From an uncultured Akkermansia sp. (lineage in GTDB: Bacteria > Verrucomicrobiota > Verrucomicrobiia > Verrucomicrobiales > Akkermansiaceae): a DNA stretch of 51,693 bases. The notes under the pieces are model-generated. The model was not told the DNA's origin. It ran no database searches and was given only the letters and a program-made list of their open reading frames with translations. Of the stretch, positions 24,841 to 32,953 are shown in pieces. The position numbers were made by a program, and so were the translations under genes. Where the stretch lies: assembly GCA_947630815.1 (NCBI GenBank), contig CANRJD010000003.1:1-51693 (forward strand). Reading direction: 5' to 3'. Every line of letters begins with the position of its first letter. Positions within the stretch are counted from its first letter, which is position 1.

Positions 24841-25580
24841 CCGTCCCGAGAAAAAGCGCCCACCAACACACAGTCATCGGCGTGCAATGCGGCATAAGCG
24901 CCTGGCGGCGCCTATGTACGATGGACCATGTACGATGTACGATTGAAAAGTGAGCGCGCGTTGCGCGGGGGAGCGAAGCAGAAGCAACGCAGAATTTTTG
25001 GTGCGACGACCGGTCGTGGTTACAAAGCGGCGGTGGCAGACGGTGGCAGACGGAGTCTGCCTATGTACGATGTACAACACGCACGACGGCTGTAAGTGCG
25101 TATGGACAGCGCGGATGCGCTGCCCCGCAGGGGTGAAAACTGATGACGGCTGTAAGTCAGTTTGGCCAAAAGCACAGCTTTTGCCCCGAAGGGGTAAGGA
25201 GTCGTGGGGCGACTCCGAAGCAACCAGGCCGATGGGGCGGCGGTGAGTCAACTTGCATATAATGCGCAGCCGAGCTGCGGGTGGCGAGTAGACAGCGCGG
25301 ATGCGCTGCCTCGCAGGGGTGAAAACTGACGACGGCTGTAAGTCAGTTTGGCCAAAAGCACAGCTTTTGCCCCGAAGGGGTAAGGAGTCGTGGGGCGACT
25401 CCGAAGCAACCAGGCCGATGGAGCGGCGGTGAGTCAATGTGCGATGTGCGAGGGACGATGTATTAATAATGTGCTGCGCGTTGTGCCGATTATTGCCATG
25501 ATTTTTGATGCGTGTAAACAATGATATCAGTCAACAAGAGCGTTTTCTCTGTTGATGAACTTCTCTCAAATGCGTTTGCC
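24837..25580 (+). repeat. dispersed intergenic repeat, copy C (expanded)
   Basis: The longest copy. It opens with CATCCGTCCCGAGAAAAAG, shares with copy D the block ending GTGCAATGCGGCATAA, then has GTACGAT heptamers (24916-24939 and 25064-25073), GC hairpins, and a tandem pair of 147-bp units (listed separately). It closes with the terminus ending AAATGCGTTTGCC at 25580, as in copies A, B and E. It explains almost the whole gene-free stretch 24841-25678. A 215-codon open frame on the minus strand across it is a by-product of the repeat. Confidence 0.85.
25105..25437. repeat. tandem pair of hairpin-rich 147-bp units
   Basis: 25105-25251 and 25291-25437 differ at only about three positions, with a period of 186 bp. 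Each unit is a string of short palindromes: CAGCGCGGATGCGCTG, CCCCGCAGGGG (CCTCGCAGGGG in unit 2), CAAAAGCACAGCTTTTG, CCCCGAAGGGG and GGAGTCGTGGGGCGACTCC. The period is divisible by three, which keeps reading frames open by chance. A related block in reverse orientation is visible near 50527-50560. Confidence 0.88.
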
Positions 25581-25616
25581 CCACCGGTGAGACAACGCGT
25601 CAAGATCACCGCGAGC

Positions 25617-25651
25617 AAAAAAAATCCCCGCGAGCATGGTGCTGCGGGGAT
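25617..25651 (-). terminator. Rho-independent terminator of the TIGR04073-like gene
   Basis: On the minus strand ATCCCCGC and GCGGGGAT form an 8-bp stem followed directly by eight T. It lies 28 bases after the stop of the gene ending at 25679. This is the clearest intrinsic terminator in the window. Confidence 0.88.
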
Positions 25652-25678
25652 GGAAAACAAAGGCTGCCGAGGAGGAGA

Positions 25679-26110
25679 TTAATCCACTCCACGACGTGAA
25701 TAGTGGTACTTGCTCTGGAACCCAAGCTCCTCCGGGAATTCCGAGAACCCAGACCACGTATTGTACTCCTTGAGACCACTACGCCCACAGCTGCCCTGAT
25801 AAGGCGGACGATAGGTACACTTGTAAGTGGGAGCCCAGAACGTCACCAACTCATAGAAGCCGTAGCCCATGCGCGTGAAGGAGCGGGAAAAGCCCTCCAC
25901 GATGCCAACAGAATAGCCGGAATAGTCACCCTCACGCTCTTGCCAGCGGAGCATGGTAACAGGCAACTCCTCAATACCCCATAGGATATTGCCAACAGCG
26001 CGACCAAGTTTGCGAGTCGCGGTGTATTCAGAGGCAGGGGGAGCTTGGATGTCGCCGTAAACGGAACCGACCATTGCCAAAAGCAGGGCTGAGAGAAGAA
26101 TGCGCTTCAT
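25679..26110 (-). CDS. exosortase system-associated protein, TIGR04073-like
   Basis: 143 residues from ATG 26110 with a signal peptide (MKRILLSALLLAMVGSVYG). The mature sequence TRKLGRAVGNILWGIEELPVTM, then GYSVGIVEGFSRSFTRMGYGFYELVTF, is the core of the TIGR04073 family. That family is known from Verrucomicrobia and Lentisphaerae genomes that carry exosortase/PEP-CTERM sorting. Its molecular function is unknown. The C-terminal part has a Tyr-rich stretch and two Cys that could form a disulfide. It ends in a good intrinsic terminator and is probably its own transcription unit. Confidence 0.85.
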   Translation of the reverse strand: MKRILLSALLLAMVGSVYGDIQAPPASEYTATRKLGRAVGNILWGIEELPVTMLRWQEREGDYSGYSVGIVEGFSRSFTRMGYGFYELVTFWAPTYKCTYRPPYQGSCGRSGLKEYNTWSGFSEFPEELGFQSKYHYSRRGVD

Positions 26111-26226
26111 GGTAACAAGACCATTAGCACATTCTGAATGGATATGCAAGCAAAAAATCCCGTTTTTGCAAATTTTTTGATGGGAGAAGGGGGAAGAAAA
26201 ACAACAGAGGGAAATCGGCACCTGTG

Positions 26227-26754
26227 TCAGCAGTAGAAAAAGATTACCAGCATAATGGCTCCTACTACAAATTTGGCGAATATGCCAAAGATGGCGCCAA
26301 TGAGGGCGCCGAGACTGGATATGAGAGAGTCCTTCATTGTCTTGCGAGCGTATGCCAATTCGCAGACGAGAGCCCCTAGGAAAGGACCGAGGAAAAGTCC
26401 GAACGGGAATAGAAAGATGCCGCCGATGATCATGCCCAGGCCGCTGCACAAAATGGCGGCAGAACTGCTGCCGAACCGCCTGGCTCCCACCATGGCCATC
26501 AGATTATCCGTGAAGGAACCGAGCAGTGCCAGCAAAACGAGCAGCGTCCATATCCCCCATCCCGGCATGGGCGCCTCCTGAGCGAAGGCCCACGCCACGC
26601 ACCCGCCCAGCAGCACCAAGTGTCCGGGGTACGGAAGTGCGCAGCCTAAAAAACCCAGCAAGAATAGTATCACGGCCAAGGCATATAGCAGACTGCCTGA
26701 CACGGAATCCCAAGAGAAGATGCTTGACCAATCGATGGCGCAGATGAGGGACAT
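26227..26754 (-). CDS. DUF456 family membrane protein
   Basis: 175 residues, strongly hydrophobic, with about four to five membrane helices. The glycine-rich hairpins SGLGMIIGGIFLFPFGLFLGPFLGALVCELAYA and LGALIGAIFGIFAKFVVGAIM (shortened here by helix) are typical of DUF456. The role of the family is unknown. Three bases separate it from the typA/bipA stop, so the two genes are co-transcribed. The 116 bases between its stop and the next gene hold an A/T-only hairpin (GCAAAAA / TTTTTTGC) of doubtful meaning. Confidence 0.85.
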   Translation of the reverse strand: MSLICAIDWSSIFSWDSVSGSLLYALAVILFLLGFLGCALPYPGHLVLLGGCVAWAFAQEAPMPGWGIWTLLVLLALLGSFTDNLMAMVGARRFGSSSAAILCSGLGMIIGGIFLFPFGLFLGPFLGALVCELAYARKTMKDSLISSLGALIGAIFGIFAKFVVGAIMLVIFFYC

Positions 26755-26757
26755 GGC

Positions 26758-28620
26758 TTAGGATGTAGAGTTTTGGAATGAAGCGCGTTTGCGGGCCGTG
26801 GCATCGGTGATGCGTTTGCGAAGGCGTATGAAGTGGGGCGTGGCCTCCACAAGCTCATCGGGTTCGATGTACTCAATGGCGCGTTCCAGCGAGAAGATAC
26901 GCGGCGGAGTGAGCTGAATGGACTCGTTTTTATTAGCAGAGCGGTGGTTGGTGAGGTGCTTCTCGCGAGTGGGGTTCACGGGGATATCCACCGGTTTGGG
27001 AGTTTCGCCCACGATCATGCCCTCGTACACTTCATCCCCGGGCGAGATGAAGAGTGATCCGCGCTCCTCCATCGCCTCCAGCGCATAGGGACGCGCGATG
27101 CCATTTTCCATGGACACGAGCGTGCCGCTGCGGCGCGTGACAATTTCTCCGGCAAGGGGAGCGTACTCTTTGAAGAGATGTGAAAATATGCCGTGCCCGC
27201 TGGTGAGGTTCACCAGTTCGAACTCGAAGCCGATGAGACCGCGCGTGGGGATGGTAGCAGTAATGAAAGTGCGTCCCGCCCCCTTGTTTTCCATGCTTTC
27301 CAACACGCCGCGGCGATTGCCGAGAATGCGCACGGCGCCGTTTACGCAATCATCCGGCACTTCGATGAAGAGCGTTTCAAAAGGTTCCATCTTTTTCCCG
27401 TCTATTTCGCGCGTGATGACCTGTGGACGCGAAATGAGCAGCTCGTATCCCTCACGCCGCATTTGTTCCACCAAAATAGCTACCTGCATGGTGCCGCGCG
27501 CAGATACGCGGAAGATACCGGCCTGGTCTGTGTCCTCCACCTTGACGGAAATGTTGGTGCGTTGTTCGCGCATGAGTCGGTCACGGATGACACGAGAGGT
27601 CACATTTTTACCGTCCTTGCCGCCGAGGGGACCATCGTTGATGCTGAATTCCATCTGCACGGTGGGCGGTTCGATATTCACAAAAGGAAGGGGGGAATCT
27701 TCCGGGTCAGCGACAAGAGTTTCGCCGATATCAGCATCCTCAAAACCGGAGAGTCCGATGATATTGCCTGCTTCGCCCACTGCGGAATCGTTTGTTTGCA
27801 GACCGCTGTACTCAAAGAGACGCGTCACTTTCGCCTGCACTTGCGAACCGTCCGGGCGCAGTAGGTAGAGGGTGTCGCCCTTGCGGACAGTACCGCAGGA
27901 GATACGCCCCACGGCCACGCGCCCCACATAGTCATCCCAATCAATATTCGAGATGAGCATTTTGAAACTGCGGGTGGGATCGGCCTCCTTGGGTGGGGGG
28001 ATACGCTCAATGATCCGGAAGAGTAGGGGGGAGCAGTCCACAGGCGGCTCATTTTCCAAGCTGTTCATGAAATACCCGTCCTTAGCAGAGCCGTACACGA
28101 ACGGGGCATCGAACTGCTCCTCCGTGGCATCCAAATCCATAAGCAGCTCGAGCACTTGGTCATGCACGGCTACCGGGTCGGCATGCGGGCGATCAATTTT
28201 ATTGATGACAACGATGGGCAGCAGCCCCTCTTCCAATGCTTTGCGGAGTACAAAGCGCGTCTGCGCCTGCGGGCCTTCATAAGCATCCACGACCAGAATG
28301 ACACCATCCACCATTTTCATGACGCGTTCGACTTCGGCGCCGAAGTCAGCATGCCCCGGGGTATCCACAATATTGATGGTATAACCGTTCCATCGGATGG
28401 AGGTGTTTTTTGCTTTGATCGTGATACCCTTTTCGCGTTCCAGATCCATGGAGTCGAGAGCGCGCTCCTGCACTTCCTGGTTTTCGCGGTAGGTGCCGCC
28501 CGCCTTCAGGAGTTGGTCCACCAAGGTCGTTTTTCCGTGATCCACATGGGCAATAATAGCCAAGTTACGGAACTTAGCCGCCCCCGCCTTCTGCAATTCA
28601 TCCTCCATATGCGCACTCAT
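26758..28620 (-). CDS. typA: translational GTPase TypA/BipA
   Basis: 620 residues from ATG 28620; upstream in-frame codons run into repeat DNA and are not used. The G domain is complete: [15 protein letters not shown] (G1), [14 protein letters not shown] (G2), [13 protein letters not shown] (G3) and NKIDRP (G4). Elongation-factor-like domains and the BipA-specific C-terminal domain follow ([30 protein letters not shown]). It is a ribosome-associated GTPase needed for 50S assembly and growth at low temperature or under stress. DUF456 follows in the same operon. Confidence 0.96.
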   Translation of the reverse strand: MSAHMEDELQKAGAAKFRNLAIIAHVDHGKTTLVDQLLKAGGTYRENQEVQERALDSMDLEREKGITIKAKNTSIRWNGYTINIVDTPGHADFGAEVERVMKMVDGVILVVDAYEGPQAQTRFVLRKALEEGLLPIVVINKIDRPHADPVAVHDQVLELLMDLDATEEQFDAPFVYGSAKDGYFMNSLENEPPVDCSPLLFRIIERIPPPKEADPTRSFKMLISNIDWDDYVGRVAVGRISCGTVRKGDTLYLLRPDGSQVQAKVTRLFEYSGLQTNDSAVGEAGNIIGLSGFEDADIGETLVADPEDSPLPFVNIEPPTVQMEFSINDGPLGGKDGKNVTSRVIRDRLMREQRTNISVKVEDTDQAGIFRVSARGTMQVAILVEQMRREGYELLISRPQVITREIDGKKMEPFETLFIEVPDDCVNGAVRILGNRRGVLESMENKGAGRTFITATIPTRGLIGFEFELVNLTSGHGIFSHLFKEYAPLAGEIVTRRSGTLVSMENGIARPYALEAMEERGSLFISPGDEVYEGMIVGETPKPVDIPVNPTREKHLTNHRSANKNESIQLTPPRIFSLERAIEYIEPDELVEATPHFIRLRKRITDATARKRASFQNSTS

Positions 28621-28677
28621 TTTACACCCGTTCTGCGCTTCTGAAAAGACAAAAACATTGACCACAGGACAAACGCC

Positions 28678-29029
28678 ACACGTGTCCCATGAAAAAAGCG
28701 ATCCCAACACGCAGCGCTCGGTGTGCAATGCGGCATAACGTGTTTATAATTTACGATTTACGATTTGAAAAATTCCCGCGCTTGCGCGCAAGTTCGGTGG
28801 AGCAGATGCGAGCGAAATGTGATGAAGCTGTACACGGGCATAATTAGAAAGGTGCGGGGATGCGGAGCAGAAGCGCGGAGAAACTTTCAAAACATTGCGT
28901 GTTGTCAGTTAGAATGATTCGTAGATATGCGATGCCAGCTTGCAGATTTCTTTTTCACCGTACTTCTTCCATGAAACGCGTGAGGAATGGGTTGAATGAG
29001 CCCGGAGAATATTTTTATTGACACGTATG
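28678..29029 (+). repeat. dispersed intergenic repeat, copy D
   Basis: Lies in the gap 28621-29107. It opens with ACACGTGTCCCATGAAAAAA, shares the GTGCAATGCGGCATAA block with copy C and has a short TTTACGA pair (28749-28761). The hairpin block CCGCGCTTGCGCGC is shared with copy F. It ends with a 50-bp segment (GAGGAATGGGTTGAATGAGC onward) that also closes copy F, finishing in TTTTTATTGACACGTAT, an inverted version of its left end. No flanking direct repeat was found. Confidence 0.8.
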
Positions 29030-29107
29030 CCCTGTTGAACATCTCGCAGCAAGCGCGTTTTCTACGGCATGGATTGTGTTGTCCTGTTGTGCCCGGGAGC
29101 GACGACG

Positions 29108-30241
29108 TCAGTGTTCGTCATGTGCAGGGATCTGCACACCCAAGCATTCCATCGCCTCGCGCAGGATGGTAAAAAAGCCCGTGATGTCTGGCTCGTCAAT
29201 TGCCCCCATGGCAGCGAGACGGAATGTTCCCATCCCAGGCACTACGCCCCGGTAAATGGTATAGCCCCGGGCGTAGCAAAAATCGTGCACCTGAGAAAAA
29301 TCCCATCGAGGGTCATCCGGATAACGAACACAGAGCACCAGGCCAGCCTGTGCCTCCGGAGGGACGAGGACTCGCAGACCCAGCCCATCTGCGCCTCGGC
29401 GCAGAGCAGCCATGATGCGTCGGATACGCGCGAGCTTGGGGCGTTCACCCTCTGCGAAGAACTCTGCCAAGGCTTGAGCCGTGGCATAGACGGTTTGGAC
29501 GGGTGGAGTGAAGTGCATTTCCCCGGAGTTGCGAAAGAAATCGTACTGGCGGAAGAGATTGCAGTAGTATGAACGTTTGGGGTATGCCGCCGATTGTTCG
29601 ATAATACTGCGTCGCCCGATGATAAAGGAGAGACCGCAGGGACCGGCCAACCCCTTTTGCGATGAGGACATGCAAAAGTCAATGTGATCCGCCACGACAT
29701 CGATGGGGAGAAGAGCAAACGACGAGGTTGTATCCACGACGGAAATGGCCGAGTAGCGGTGGGCAAGCTCACCGATGCGGCGAATGGGGTTGAGCAGACC
29801 GGTGCCAGTTTCGTGGTGGGTGCAATACACTAGGCCGATGGAGGAATCCGCTTGCAGGGCTTGTTCAATACAGCGCGTATCCGGTACAGCATCCCACGGG
29901 GCGTCCACGACAACATGCGGCAGGCCATAATAGCTGCATATTTCCTGAGCGCGGACGCTGAACACGCCGTTACGCAGGATGAGTACTTTCTTTCCGGTAT
30001 CCAGCAAGGAATTCAGGCAGGTATCGATATTTAATGTTCCCGAACCGGAAAAGAGCACGCAGGCAAAATCTCTCTCCGGCGCGTGCACGATGCGGAGGAT
30101 ATCCGAGCAGATGCCGCAGAGCAGGACGGAAAATTCCTTTTCCCGTGGGCAAATGTCGGGCATCACTTGCGCCCACTTCACGGAATTCGTTGTGGTAGAT
30201 GGGCCGGGATTAAGCAGGACCTTTCGTGGGGGATTTTGCAT
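29108..30241 (-). CDS. 2-aminoethylphosphonate-pyruvate transaminase-like protein (PhnW type)
   Basis: 377 residues, class V aminotransferase. The opening LLNPGPSTTTNSVKWAQVMPDICPREKEF is almost diagnostic for PhnW. FSGSGTLNID and HHETGTGLLNPI bind phosphate and substrate, and Lys196 in SSSQKGLAGPCGLSF carries PLP. PhnW interconverts 2-aminoethylphosphonate plus pyruvate with phosphonoacetaldehyde plus alanine, in either breakdown or synthesis of phosphonates. No phnX, phnA or ppm gene lies in the window, so direction and pathway stay open. It follows the sigma factor gene by 48 bases on the same strand. Confidence 0.85.
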   Translation of the reverse strand: MQNPPRKVLLNPGPSTTTNSVKWAQVMPDICPREKEFSVLLCGICSDILRIVHAPERDFACVLFSGSGTLNIDTCLNSLLDTGKKVLILRNGVFSVRAQEICSYYGLPHVVVDAPWDAVPDTRCIEQALQADSSIGLVYCTHHETGTGLLNPIRRIGELAHRYSAISVVDTTSSFALLPIDVVADHIDFCMSSSQKGLAGPCGLSFIIGRRSIIEQSAAYPKRSYYCNLFRQYDFFRNSGEMHFTPPVQTVYATAQALAEFFAEGERPKLARIRRIMAALRRGADGLGLRVLVPPEAQAGLVLCVRYPDDPRWDFSQVHDFCYARGYTIYRGVVPGMGTFRLAAMGAIDEPDITGFFTILREAMECLGVQIPAHDEH

Positions 30242-30289
30242 GATGCGAGTTTGCCACGTGGTGTGCAGAGGGGAGGTTTACAAAAACGG

Positions 30290-30961
30290 CTACCGGGGAC
30301 CTTTCTTTTCCTCTTGGGATCGGATGAAGGCAGCTTCTTTCTTGAGCAGGGCACTAACTCGATGCTTAGCTAAGTACACCTGAGCAAGGGAGACACCGAG
30401 CTTTTTATGAACCTCGGTCGGTTTCATGCCGCGGATGACATTGTAGTCGAAAATCTGAAACTGACGCGGTGAGACTTTCATTTTCACGCGGTCAAGAGCA
30501 GCTTTCATTACATTGTTCTGCCATTCCTTGTCCCATATATCCTCAAAGGATGAAGAGTCTAAGTCCGGTATTAAATCCAGAGGAGAGGTCGTGCCGGGGG
30601 CATCGACGGTGGATGACGTGTCCTTGCTGCGCGCGCGGAACTGGTCGCTGATACGCCAGCTGGTAATTTTCCAGAGCCATGCTTTGAATGAGCCACGTTC
30701 CGGGTCATACGCCTGTTTGCGGGATTGCTTGGCGATCGTGATGACGACTTCCTGCACTACATCCCAAGCCTCGTGCTCATGCAATCCCGCCTGAATAGCT
30801 ACGGAGTAGATAGGACGCCAGTACGTGCGGTAAAATTCATCCCAGCTCTTGCGATCGTTCCAGTCGGAGAGTTTCAGAATGAGGCTGCGGCGCGTGCGCT
30901 CGGCAAATTTTTCCAAATCGTTGGGACGAGCCTCATCGCTCTGTGGAGCATCCGCATCCAT
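30290..30961 (-). CDS. ECF-type RNA polymerase sigma factor
   Basis: 223 residues from ATG 30961. Region 2 is visible as WDEFYRTYWRPIYSVAIQAGLHEHEAWDVVQEVVITIAKQ, then FKAWLWKITSWRISDQFR (shortened). A linker rich in Ser and Asp follows, and region 4 ends with SPRQFQIFDYNVIRGMKPTEVHKKLGVSLAQVYLAKHRV. The spacing fits the large ECF groups of Verrucomicrobiota and Planctomycetota. No anti-sigma factor gene is adjacent. A good promoter overlaps the 3' end of the upstream gene and would give a leader of only a few bases. Confidence 0.88.
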   Translation of the reverse strand: MDADAPQSDEARPNDLEKFAERTRRSLILKLSDWNDRKSWDEFYRTYWRPIYSVAIQAGLHEHEAWDVVQEVVITIAKQSRKQAYDPERGSFKAWLWKITSWRISDQFRARSKDTSSTVDAPGTTSPLDLIPDLDSSSFEDIWDKEWQNNVMKAALDRVKMKVSPRQFQIFDYNVIRGMKPTEVHKKLGVSLAQVYLAKHRVSALLKKEAAFIRSQEEKKGPR

Positions 30962-30967
30962 GCTGAC

Positions 30968-30996
30968 ACTATAACACAAGTCACTCTGCGACGCAA
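30968..30996 (-). promoter_or_regulatory. predicted sigma-70-type promoter of the ECF sigma gene
   Basis: On the minus strand TTGCGT (30991-30996) and TATAGT (30968-30973) are 17 bases apart. The start codon ATG lies only six bases after the -10 box, so transcription should begin at or next to the ATG. This predicts a leaderless or near-leaderless mRNA. The -35 box lies inside the last codons of the upstream gene. Confidence 0.5.
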
Positions 30997-32279
30997 GGCA
31001 CAAGAATGGCATCCGCCATACCGTGGATTTTTTTCTTGTCTTCCGGCACAATGGTGGCCAGACAGCCTGCCAGTTCCGTGCTCTTATCCGCCCGAAAATA
31101 GTAGGGACATAAACGAACACGGCCACGCATCATAGAGATGTCTCCATGAGCGTTATAATAGGGATGATTTATAATGGCTGCGTCGAAGAACTCTTGCATG
31201 ATCCATGGATGAGAGGGAAAATCGGAAAGAGCGGTGGAAACGGCAAGTTGCCACTGTTCACAGGGGACATCATGTCCGATGATGACGCTGCGGCTTCCCC
31301 AGGAAAGGGGAGAGAAGCCGGAGATTTTGAGCACGAGCCGGCGAGCTTGGCGACCGAGGGCTGCCACTTGCTTCCACGAGTGCAGATTCAGGTAGGGAAG
31401 AGCTGCTTGAGCGGGAAGAGGGGCAGGATCCAGCACCCAAGAGTGTGGGACAAGCGAGAGGAGTGTTTGGAGGTGAGTGCTGCGCAACTCATTCTGCCAC
31501 GTGGGAAGCATACCCGGCATGTGCAGTAGCGCCAGCCACAGTTTTTCCTCCAAGTGTGCCACGGGTGGCGGGGAAAGGGAGCAGATTCCTGCCGCAGCTG
31601 CCTGACAGAGCTCGCGGGAGGCTGGAATATTGTCGGAGTCAAAAAGTTCCCAAAAGCGATAGATGGGACGAGAATCCGTGTACGGAGTCGGCAATTGTTC
31701 AGCTCGACAAGCGCAAAAAGGAGAGCCGAGCTGCTGGGTCAGCCAGTTCATTTCCGGGCGGTAGTCAGCAGATTCATTGGAAACGGCGATGGTAGCGCCC
31801 TGAGGAAAGCACCGCCGCATGCCTTGAGCGATGCCATCTGCACCACCGAGCACCGGGAACCCGGCGGCTGCGTACACCAGCGAAAGCCAATAGGTGATAC
31901 CAACTCCGCCCGGTACGCTGTCGATTTCCACCAAAGAGAGCGTGCCGTTTTCGCCGAGCAGCAGATCAGGTCGGATGATGCAGGGAACAGCAGTTCGCAG
32001 CGCAGGGCTGCGTTGCACCTTCACCAACCAGTCGGGCTTTCCGGCGTCCAGCATGGGCGCTAGCCAAGAGTGCAGGCTCCCCTCTGCACTGCGGCGGTAG
32101 ATGCGCTGCGCAGCATCTTGAAACCGAGCCAGAATGTGACCGAGGGAATGCAGACGGCGTAATACGGTGCGATTGAGCTTCAGCGGCTGCGGAGAGATGA
32201 GCCATGGCAAAGCTTTTTCCCCGCGCGGAAACAGCCCGGTAGCGGGTACGGCCGCCAATAGATCCCTCATCTTCAACAC
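30981..32279 (-). CDS. unknown protein, possibly ATP-grasp-like
   Basis: 432 residues from a GTG at 32279 (ATG 32270 gives MRDLL and is equally possible). No signal peptide or membrane helix. The stretch IIRPDLLLGENGTLSLVEIDSVPGGVGITYWLSLVYAAAGFPVLGG, quoted here in parts (RPDLLL, LVEIDSVPGG), looks like the acceptor-loop region of circularly permuted ATP-grasp proteins. A later RLVLKISGFSPLSWGS resembles an ATP-binding strand. These are hints only, and no substrate is proposed. It ends 20 bases before the ECF sigma gene, whose promoter it partly contains. Confidence 0.6.
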   Translation of the reverse strand: MLKMRDLLAAVPATGLFPRGEKALPWLISPQPLKLNRTVLRRLHSLGHILARFQDAAQRIYRRSAEGSLHSWLAPMLDAGKPDWLVKVQRSPALRTAVPCIIRPDLLLGENGTLSLVEIDSVPGGVGITYWLSLVYAAAGFPVLGGADGIAQGMRRCFPQGATIAVSNESADYRPEMNWLTQQLGSPFCACRAEQLPTPYTDSRPIYRFWELFDSDNIPASRELCQAAAAGICSLSPPPVAHLEEKLWLALLHMPGMLPTWQNELRSTHLQTLLSLVPHSWVLDPAPLPAQAALPYLNLHSWKQVAALGRQARRLVLKISGFSPLSWGSRSVIIGHDVPCEQWQLAVSTALSDFPSHPWIMQEFFDAAIINHPYYNAHGDISMMRGRVRLCPYYFRADKSTELAGCLATIVPEDKKKIHGMADAILVPCVAE

Positions 32280-32328
32280 GCATTTATTCTAAATGAGAAA
32301 CGACGTCATGTAAAGCATAAAAGGTGAC

Positions 32329-32570
32329 AGGGCAACCGCATTAGAAAATGCGGTTGCCTATGTACGATTTACGATTTACGATGTACGATTTATTAATAAT
32401 GTGCGCGTTGCGCAGATTCTTTTCGGATCATTAACGTATGCAGAGATTCCTCTAGATCCATCATTATGATGACCGGTTGTTGTGATGATTTTGATACGTA
32501 TAAACAGGGATATCAGTCAATAAGAGCATTTTCTCTGTTGATGACCTTCTCTCAAATGCGTTTGCCCTGT
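32329..32570 (+). repeat. dispersed intergenic repeat, copy E, flanked by 10-bp direct repeats
   Basis: The left end is a perfect 12-bp hairpin (32331-32358). A period-7 array of four GTACGAT/TTACGAT units follows (32362-32389), then 185 bp nearly identical to copy A, ending AATGCGTTTGCCCTGT. The 10 bases AAAAGGTGAC occur immediately before the left end (32319-32328) and again immediately after the right end (32571-32580), as expected for a target-site duplication. It fills the gap between the divergent genes at 30981 and 32624. Confidence 0.88.
32331..32358. repeat. perfect 12-bp hairpin at the left end of copy E
   Basis: GGCAACCGCATT and AATGCGGTTGCC pair completely around AGAA. The arm differs by one base from the inverted right terminus of the same copy (GGCAAACGCATT). 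It could also act as a structured transcript end for the minus-strand operon's leader, but there is no T-run. Confidence 0.75.
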
Positions 32571-32623
32571 AAAAGGTGACTGTTTTTGTGCAAGGGAGGC
32601 GGGGGAGGGGTCATACGTGTATT

Positions 32624-32953
32624 ATGCCAGAGTTTGCAAATAGTTTTACCGGGATGGCGGCTGGGAGAATGCTGACACACAGCGAGCTGGTGAGAGCCAT
32701 CCGTTTCATGATTGCAGCAGAGTTTGAGGCGATTCAACTCTACGAGCAACTCGCTGAATCCACAGATAATGAGGCAGCGCGCAAGGTGCTACATGATATC
32801 ACGAAAGAGGAAAAAGAACATGCCGGGGAGTTTCGTCACCTGCTCACTTTGATAGCGCCGGGGGACGAAGCTGACTACGCCGAGGGACGTGAAGAAGCGC
32901 GCGACTACCTATCTCCACTCATGGATGACGAGGAAGCGCCGGAATGTGATTAA
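32624..32953 (+). CDS. half-ferritin / encapsulated-ferritin-like protein
   Basis: 109 residues from ATG 32624; ATG 32669 (MLTHSELVRAI) would also fit the family. Two long helices carry the ferritin-like iron ligands: AAEFEAIQLYEQLAEST with the first Glu, and ITKEEKEHAGEFRHLL with Glu and His (ExxH type). Full ferritins have four helices, so this protein should dimerise to build the iron site, as in the EncFtn group. Its C-terminal acidic tail lacks a recognisable encapsulin docking peptide and no encapsulin gene is nearby. A role in iron oxidation/storage or peroxide protection is inferred. Convergent with bioA, overlapping by four bases. Confidence 0.78.
   Translation: MPEFANSFTGMAAGRMLTHSELVRAIRFMIAAEFEAIQLYEQLAESTDNEAARKVLHDITKEEKEHAGEFRHLLTLIAPGDEADYAEGREEARDYLSPLMDDEEAPECD

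Noticed and set aside
25080..25440. CRISPR array
   Set aside because: Only two units of 147 bp with a period of 186 bp and internally palindromic; no short regular repeat-spacer pattern and no cas genes.
24874..25521. 215-codon open frame on the minus strand
   Set aside because: It lies entirely within repeat copy C. The 186-bp period is divisible by three, so the frame stays open in both tandem units; the translation is hairpin sequence with no protein-like pattern.
32361..32392. DnaA-box or origin-like iterons at the heptamer array next to dnaB
   Set aside because: The heptamer (TTACGAT/GTACGAT) is not a DnaA box, the same array recurs at several other intergenic sites, and dnaB position alone does not mark an origin.
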